Positions 8,603 to 14,711 of a stretch of DNA of 14,711 nt are shown here, in pieces. The position numbers and the translations under genes are program-made. The stretch covers positions 1 to 14,711 of the forward strand of contig CAJVPJ010000908.1 of NCBI GenBank assembly GCA_910592205.1, written 5' to 3'. A model generated the notes under the pieces. It saw only the letters and a list, made by a program, of their open reading frames with translations. It had not been told where the DNA came from and ran no database searches. The stretch comes from Paraglomus occultum. Taxonomy: Eukaryota > Glomeromycota > Glomeromycetes > Paraglomerales > Paraglomeraceae. Numbering within the stretch: the first letter of the stretch is position 1; each line of letters begins with the position of its first letter.

Positions 8603-9560
8603 TCATAAGCTCGACATTCTTAGTGATCTTCCATAACGCCTATGTTCGTTTACATCACGTTCCCTGACGTCGCCAGCCAGATACTCAGCACTCGCAGTTC
8701 TTGTCGCATCATTCTTTTTATGATGTCTACGGCATGCAAGAGAAATACAGATAATGACCAACAGCAACGCTGGGATTAAGATTGGCAAAAACTTTCGTAG
8801 TTGATCCCATCCGAATCCGCTACCAGATGAATCGCTAACTGAGTTGCTGGTTGGCCCGGACGAAGTGGTAATGGGAGAAACAAGAATTCTTATTACACCT
8901 TGCATACTACTATTTGCGCAGTGATTGTTTAAATTACATGCATAATATATCTAGAATAAAACAGATGAAAAGTGAGCACACGGACACAAGACGAAAAGAC
9001 GTTTGTATGGGCGAGCTATGAATGTGAACGATGCAACATCAAATCTCTAGAGGAAGCTCACCTCTCCAGATTGCTGACTGATTGTTATGCTAAATCGGTT
9101 ATTTCCCTGTCCGCCCGTTGTCATTGAATTAGATTGAACTGCAATAACGCAAAAAGTTGAGCAGGAAACTGAGTTATCAAATCGTCAATGGTTACATCCG
9201 ATCAACCCGCACACCGTGCTCGATTCATTCTCCTCGTACACTGATCGATTCTTTACTTCTCATCACTTCCTCTCTCTCCCCCTCATACTTACACCCTCCC
9301 ACAAGAGGGGTACAGTCATTGTGTGCAGTAGTCTGCACTACTTCGTACGTTCCCGCCACTGTTGTATATTGACTCCATATCCACTCTACTGTGTTTCCAG
9401 GCAAAGTAAACGTTAAGGAAGGAGTAAAATATGGGCCTCCGTCACCGACATATATTATATTTGTTACTGATGCCGAGGCACCAAAAATAAAACGTTCATT
9501 TGTATAATTTATAATATTTACAATAAGTAGTAGTATTATACAATACGAAATCATAGTCAT
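8603..9560 (-). CDS. Secreted, membrane-anchored cupredoxin-like protein
   Basis: Exons 9560-9293, 9138-9062 and 8950-8603 join in frame (phases 1 and 0) to 230 residues. The introns are 154 and 111 bases with GTAAGT and GTGAGC donors. Order: a hydrophobic signal peptide (MTMISYCIILLLIVNIIN onward, ending about residue 31), a cupredoxin domain (about 32-137) starting with YVGDGGPYFTPSLTFTLPGN, a Ser/Thr/Gly linker, a transmembrane helix (about 169-188, FLPILIPALLLVIICISLAC), a basic stop-transfer RRHHKK and a 36-residue cytosolic tail. The C-terminal copper ligands appear present: Cys120, His125 and Met131 in ACNLNNHC..M. Cys83 in CTPLVGGF is the usual structural disulfide residue, perhaps with Cys126. 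The first ligand is odd: where fungal relatives have His in H-x-V-x-Q, this protein has Tyr72 (TYEVVQT). It probably sits at the plasma membrane or wall; copper binding is uncertain. The ATG at 9560 is the first in frame and directly begins the signal peptide. Confidence 0.87.
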
Positions 9561-9691
9561 CTTTATGGAACGTTGGGGGCGAAAAGGAAGGGGTCCAACA
9601 TTTATATGGACATCAATTTGTGATACCAAAACATCACCATAATAATAGATTGCACTACCTACCGCACCGCCATGTTTACCGTCAATAATAT

Positions 9692-9700
9692 CTATTTATA
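9692..9700 (-). promoter_or_regulatory. Candidate TATA box of the cupredoxin gene
   Basis: GCTATAAATAGA on the minus strand is a near-consensus TATA box, 140 bases upstream of the ATG at 9560. It implies a leader of roughly 110 bases if transcription starts about 30 bases downstream. A five-codon ATG..TAG frame (MAVR) begins at 9673, close to that predicted start. Confidence 0.5.
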
Positions 9701-9702
9701 GC

Positions 9703-11119
9703 GTCAGAGACAGATACTAAAATATCTTATTGTTGTATGAAATGCTGTTATTGGTTGTTCCATTGTACATTTCAGAATGGAAAGAAAATTGTACGAATTG
9801 TTATTCTTTTTACTTTATAATATTTGTTAACATATCCGTCTTACAGAATAGTCAAAAATAATTAAATTTTATCGTTTTGGCTATTGTCCGATCATTCGAT
9901 AACAAGTCTTCGTGTGTATGTTAAATTCAGTGTAGAATAACCTTGAATACCGACTATGATGAACCCAATCAACAATAAAGCTTTGCGTTCCGAAAAGTGA
10001 ACATATTGTCAATTTCATACCTGGTCATTGTTAAACTACGCCTCCTTTTTTTTACCGCAAGAATGCATGTACCATTTACTATCGTAACAAATTGAGGATA
10101 CCAGCGCTGAGAGAGAGAATTAATATAACTTCTAACTCGTTTAACTTATGTTACGATAGAGCAACTATTGTATGTATTGCTTAAGAAAGTTATTGTTGTT
10201 TAATACTTTAATCATTAACACTATTTTATTCTTATATCAACACTTTGTTGCAGCACACGGTATACATTAAAGTAACGCCCGAGACATTAAATGCTAAACT
10301 TGACAAGTTTGTTAAAGCAGTTTGCTTTCTGGCTTTAGTATACATTCTGAGAGCATAGAACCAGCTGGTTGTAAAATTGCCTTATGTTTTATTTAAAGCA
10401 TAATGGCTGGTTTGTCCTCAATAATAAATTTACCTCTAAGGCAATTGTAAGTATTTGGACAATACGCGTAGTCAAACACTCGCCATTTATTCGAATTGAT
10501 ATTCAGCTTGCAATGTAAATTCTAACATGTTTGTTTTAGAAAATTTGATTACTAAATAATTATATCATTTTTTGCCCATTAACACATCATTTAAAAAATA
10601 TAATACTTACGATCAAAGAAAATAGTTTAAGTTATAGTAGACATTGTTGATAATGTCGAATAATATGTTACAATTTTTATCAAACTCTTGTTACTGTATT
10701 ATTCTATAAAAGTCTTAATTTAACCAAGCGCAGGTCTTGAATATTCCAAGCAATTTAGCCATGAAAGCTTTTTATGGAAAATTTGTATTATTTTATATTT
10801 ATGTTAATTTCTTGTCCAATTATAAAATAATTTGTTCTGGTCTTTTATTAGTACTATCTCTGTTAACGTTATTATTTTTATTTAAATGTTGGCAATTTTC
10901 CCTCACGCAACAATATGGCTCTGTGATGTCGATTCTTAGTGATGAGACTACTGACTTAGTCAACTCTATTATATTCAGCTTGGCAGTTACAATCCAGAAT
11001 AGATATAATTATTAAAAAATTTAATTGACAAATAATTTTATATTAACTATTATGTATGTTTTATGAATTTATAGGGAAAACAGCAATGCAATGGTAAAAC
11101 TGGGGAGACAATCATAAAA
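9703..11119. other. AT-rich intergenic region without a supported gene
   Basis: These 1.4 kb lie between the cupredoxin promoter and the Tc1 element. The DNA is strongly AT-rich. A 92-codon open stretch at 10737-11015 is hydrophobic mainly because of T-rich codons; it opens at TTG and shows no family motif. I see no RNA gene or repeat with confidence. Confidence 0.5.
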
Positions 11120-11121
11120 TA

Positions 11122-11150
11122 CTGTGTCTAACAAAAAACTGAAATTTTTT
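11122..11150 (+). repeat. Left terminal inverted repeat of the Tc1 element
   Basis: CTGTGTCTAACAAAAAACTG begins directly after TA at 11120-11121. It matches the reverse complement of the right end at 18 of 20 positions, then continues with weaker T-rich similarity to about position 29. Confidence 0.85.
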
Positions 11151-11329
11151 TATGCGACATAAACGTGTCTCACGCGTTTGTTTTTTGTCCAATTTGAGAG
11201 ATTAAAATGTAAATGGAAAATAAACATGATTATCAGAACGTTGCTTACAACCCTAAACTTTTGTTTTCTGTACAAATACAGTGCCCACTTTTAAGCAAGA
11301 GACGTAACGTTAATGCATATTACATTTGT

Positions 11330-12172
11330 GGAATAAATAGTCAAGAAATTTATTGCCGAACAGACATTCTACTTTCTACTAATTATAATAACATAAACAA
11401 ATAAAAGAAGAAGGGACAGTGGATCACGTGTAAGGAAATGGTCGGCCCAGGAAAATAACTGAAACACCTCGAAAATAATCTGATAATTAATACGGAGAGA
11501 TGACTCAATTTCCGCACGGACCTTAGCTCGAAAAGTATCGAATACAGGTGTTGACGTGTCATGACAATTTTGAGGCACTTGACCACTTATAGGTACTCGA
11601 AAGCATTGACTAAACAAACTCATATGTTAACCAAAGCTCATAAACAAAGTTCGTGTTGAATGGGCACGTCAACACCTTAATAAAAATTGGAAAAAGACGT
11701 TATTTTCTGATACCGCGTTTTAGCTTTACCGGAACACCATCGAACGTTAGAGTACGGTCAATTCGTCCCATACACAAAAGTCTTTGCATGGGAGCGGATT
11801 TGCGTAGTCAAAAACACAAGTTTGTTTGAGGATAATGGATGTCAAATTTATGTAAAAATCCTCCAGAAGCACATGCCGGAAGTAAATAGAATGATAGGAG
11901 GTAAATGGAGACCCCAGCAAGACAATGATCCAAAACACACGAGTCGTCTTGCTACGGAGTTTCTGAAAGAAAACATGCCGGCGGTTATGGACTGGCCATC
12001 GAATATTCCCGATTTAAATCCGGTAGAAGACCTTTGAAAAATTGTGTAGAGAGGTGTATGCCAAAAATCTTGGTGAGCTGGAGAAATTTATGACGGAGGA
12101 GTGGACTAGAACTCGGAAAGCATGTTAATTTAATGAGACGACATTGTTATTGAGAGAAATGGGAAACAAATT
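11330..12172 (+). pseudogene. Decayed Tc1 transposase (DD34E)
   Basis: Pieces of one protein appear in order but in changing frames. A helix-turn-helix part (SQEIYCRTD, LLSTNYNNINK) lies at about 11340-11400. EEGTVDHV, a stop, then GNGRPRKITETPRK lies at about 11405-11475. RRDDSISARTLARKVSNTG follows near 11500-11550, then MLTKAHKQ near 11623. VRVEWARQHLNKNW and LFSDTAF (first catalytic Asp, near 11710) are followed by two TAG stops. QQDNDPKHTS (second Asp) and WPSNIPDLNPVED lie within the open part at 11822-12037. There are 34 residues between the second Asp and the Glu, the Tc1-type DD34E spacing. A TGA replaces the Trp codon of the usual NLW. NLGELEKFMTEEWTR and a last piece, ERNGKQILY, end near 12172. 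The start codon could not be fixed. Several independent lesions make it clearly non-functional. Confidence 0.88.
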
Positions 12173-12275
12173 CTTTATTATAATAATTATAATCAAATAA
12201 ATTTGGTATGTTTTTATCTTTTAAATGACTTGATTTTTATAAATTGGCTAACTCGCAGAGGAGAAATGACAAAAT

Positions 12276-12304
12276 AAAAATATACAGTTTTTTGTTACAC
12301 ACTG
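12276..12304 (-). repeat. Right terminal inverted repeat of the Tc1 element
   Basis: Read on the minus strand from 12304 it gives CAGTGTGTAACAAAAAACTG, with TA at 12305-12306 outside. The two differences from the left end in the first 20 bases are at positions 2 and 7. Confidence 0.85.
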
Positions 12305-12306
12305 TA

Positions 12307-14635
12307 CCTCTTGTTGCGCGCGATCTGAAAAGTTTTCTCGCTAAGGGTTAATAATTAGCTGGTATGCAAAATAAAGTTAGTCAATCGTTCTGCAAACGTT
12401 TTGGGGAATGAGCAAAAAAGAAGTCACAAAACTTTACGTCGAACATTCGAAAGATTATTTTTGAAAGTCTAATATCCTAGACAAAAAGCTACATATGATG
12501 ATAGTAATACATTTTTGTTTCGTTACAAATAGTTTGTAACAAGTTGGTCAAGGTAAAAAGAATTATCTCTTCGTACGATTAAAGCTGAACTTGTTGCATT
12601 CAAGGAATAGTGATAAAAGCAATTTTGTTCTGGGAGTCATTGCAAAACAGCGGGCGTCAGAAATTTTATTAAAGTCGACTATTTATATAGACTAATGCTT
12701 ATTTTAATTACCGTAGAAATAGGTATTTCCATGAGTAAAAAGAGTAAATTCGGAAGAGAATTAAAATAATAAATTTTAAGCCTCCGTTTTATGCAAATCG
12801 TATGCTGTCGTCATCATAAGTACTTTCGAACAATGCTGCACCAGGTTAATTAGCAATCATGACTGAACGTCTCCAAAAGTAACGGGTAAACATTCTTCAA
12901 TTTTTCGTATAGTCTAGATTGTTTTTTTTTTAATTTCTTCGACTCGTGAAAAAACTAAAGGAGAAAGTTTCAGTCGTGTTGAAATTCGTCAGTCAATCGT
13001 CGATATTATCCCAAAAGCTGACTATGATAAGCCTTAGAGTTGACAGAACTGTTTGCAACATTGTATAGATGTTAATGAAGATTACTTTGAGAAGCAAATT
13101 AGTTTTTTAATAATTGCATTCGGAATTATCGAAATAAAGAATATTTTTAGCCACCCACGTATTACGAATTTGTGCCATGACCTTAGTATGTGAATAACAC
13201 GATACAATTTTTGCTGGTTGCTATATGTTTATATGGCTTATTCTTACGAGTCTACTTATCGTTGCATGCATACTCTGAAAACTGCTTGTCGACTTTTGAT
13301 TTTAAAGAAAATGGTAAAACTAACCGTTATGGGTGTTAGCGCATAAATAATTGTTTAAAAGTAAAGGCGTTAAACTATTTGACGTTAGTTTCTTCCTTCT
13401 GCTAAAAGTAACCTACCTCAAACACACAAAAGTTTAGTCTGCATGTTATCTAAAGTTAGTTTTTATTTGTTTGTTTGTTTTCTTTTTTACACGTATTAAT
13501 TGTGATTTCTCATATCTTTTGGATAGTATATCAGATTTATATTTGTCAGCTATTAAGACTCGTTATCCAATAAGATATCTAATATCAAGTTCTTATTACT
13601 GGATACATGCTTAGGTTTGGCATTTTCTTCCATTTCAACAATAGGCAAAAGTATTCCAGATTTCAGAAAAAGATGAAACGTACGATTCCTTCGCTGTTAT
13701 TTGCAGTCATTTGACTAATCTTAACCCGGACTTGGAATAAGAGTTAAAGTTATGTTTTAGACAAATAGAAGAAAGGCGGAGGAAAATTTTTTACATAATA
13801 GCCGGAGTCGAATGAGACCACATCTTTGTTGTTGTTTATTTAGTATATTGATATTATGCAGATCATTTATATAAATCACGCAACATGCCGTTATTCTGCA
13901 AGATATGAGGATTATAATTAGCAACTGCCCTCAAAACCTGTTTATATTGTCGCACATTAATGCCAAGACTTGATGGCCAGACGATAACCTTCTTTCGTCT
14001 AGTGGTGAAACCTAAAATAAATGAACCTGCGAGTTTGAGGGAAGCTGCTGTTAGGAGAGGAAGGAAGAATCTGATTGGTTTACAAAGAAAATGGTCGTCG
14101 TTTTATATTAGTCTATTGCATTGCCCATCATCAAATAACGAAAATAGAAGTATCGAAGACAATGGTTTAATAATTGAAGAATGTTAATAGCAATGACTTA
14201 GCAATAATAAATGGGCGGCTTAAAATGTCTGCATGGATGGCTTTTCGGTAAAGGGCAGGACTAACCTTCTTGTTATAGAAACATATGAGTACGCATTGGC
14301 AGATATCACCCTAAGCATATCGGTTCAGCGAACAGGCAGGTTATACATAATAATTACATGCACGTTATTTATTATTTGTACTTTTATCAAGTATAATCTA
14401 TGAAAAGTAATTTCGACCTATTACTTTAATTTTGCGTACACTCCATTTTTTTGTATAGACCATTTTGTAGATACCTCTGAGATAGCATTCATTATAAGAC
14501 GACTTAAATCTTGCATTTATTTTGTTAAATGATCATGGCTTAACAATTAATACGATTATAGATAACAAGTTTATTTTATTGATTGCTCATTTACTCAATA
14601 GTTTATACGATTGGTCGGGTTTATATATATTCTGG
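12307..14635. other. AT-rich region without a supported gene
   Basis: These 2.3 kb follow the Tc1 element. I see low-complexity T/G runs near 13465-13490 (TTTG repeats), many short A/T tracts and no splice-linked coding blocks. One 75-codon frame with an ATG at 13960-14187 lies in a slightly less AT-rich patch, but its product matches no family I recognise and has no supporting context. Confidence 0.5.
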
Positions 14636-14711
14636 ACCAAATCAAAATTTGGCCCATTTCAAAATTTCAACTTGGGCCGGCCCATATCCAAATGTTACAC
14701 TGAGTATTCAA
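14634..14711. repeat. Edge of a GGCC-rich palindromic repeat (continues past window)
   Basis: The composition changes abruptly to repeated GGCC blocks. CCAAAT-CAAA-ATTTGG at 14637-14652 is a small hairpin, and TGGGCCGGCCCA at 14673-14684 is a perfect 12-base palindrome. TTTGGCCCAT and GGCCGGCCCAT recur 25 to 30 bases apart with TCAAAATTT before each. This looks like the terminal part of an interspersed repeat cut by the window edge. Its class cannot be decided from what is visible. Confidence 0.45.

Larger units (their letters stand above)
11122..12304 (+). mobile_element. Tc1/mariner element, full length, inactive
   Basis: The element is 1183 bp, the usual size of Tc1-type transposons. It is bounded by terminal inverted repeats matching at 18 of the first 20 positions, and is flanked by TA on both sides (11120-11121 and 12305-12306), the expected target duplication. 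Inside lies one transposase gene in plus orientation, broken by several stops and frame changes. Tc1 elements move by cut-and-paste with a DDE transposase. This copy could only move if supplied with enzyme from elsewhere. Confidence 0.9.

Noticed and set aside
10737-11015. 92-codon hydrophobic open stretch that could be a small membrane protein
   Set aside because: Hydrophobicity follows from T-rich codons in AT-rich DNA, the start is TTG, and no family features are visible.
13960-14187. 75-codon ATG-initiated frame
   Set aside because: No recognisable domain, no signal peptide and no flanking exons; could be a real small gene but the sequence alone does not support it.
1-14711. Biosynthetic cluster, defence system or CRISPR array
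   Set aside because: The three genes are functionally unrelated by family, no regularly spaced repeats were seen, and no further enzymes or defence domains are present.

Overview
The window looks like AT-rich fungal nuclear DNA. By eye it is about two-thirds A+T, with short GT..AG introns, long AT-rich intergenic stretches and a decayed Tc1/mariner transposon. The gene content (a molybdenum cofactor sulfurase, a White-type ABCG half-transporter, and a secreted then membrane-anchored cupredoxin) fits a filamentous fungus, perhaps an early-diverging lineage such as Glomeromycotina/Mucoromycota. The lineage is inference; no rRNA or other marker is present.

Layout. Positions 1-1591 (minus) hold the N-terminal part of a molybdenum cofactor sulfurase gene in four recognisable exons, running off the left edge. 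A 2.3 kb spacer follows (1592-3905) with degenerate short repeats. Positions 3906-6560 (plus) hold a complete five-exon, 666-residue ABCG half-transporter. Its third intron contains an inverted-repeat element carrying a tRNA 5'-half. Positions 6561-8602 hold no gene I can support, but contain a perfect 27-base palindrome. Positions 8603-9560 (minus) hold a complete three-exon cupredoxin gene with signal peptide, Ser/Thr-rich linker, one transmembrane helix and a cytosolic tail. Positions 11122-12304 are a full-length but dead Tc1 element of 1183 bp with terminal inverted repeats and flanking TA. The last 2.4 kb has no supported gene and ends inside a GGCC-rich palindromic repeat.

The most unusual observation is that the first exon of the sulfurase gene is a diverged copy, in inverted orientation, of the first exon of the neighbouring ABCG gene. 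Both exons begin MESISTK, share 20 of 34 aligned residues, end in the same phase-1 donor, and have an identical 11-base TATA-like string upstream. The copied exon splices in frame onto the sulfurase body, and that body has no other start codon before an in-frame stop. This suggests capture of a promoter plus first exon by an unrelated gene, or the remnant of a lost inverted ABCG duplicate.

No operon, gene cluster, CRISPR, rRNA or intact tRNA is present. The three genes do not form an obvious pathway. The two divergent genes may share regulation through the duplicated 5' region, which is inference.
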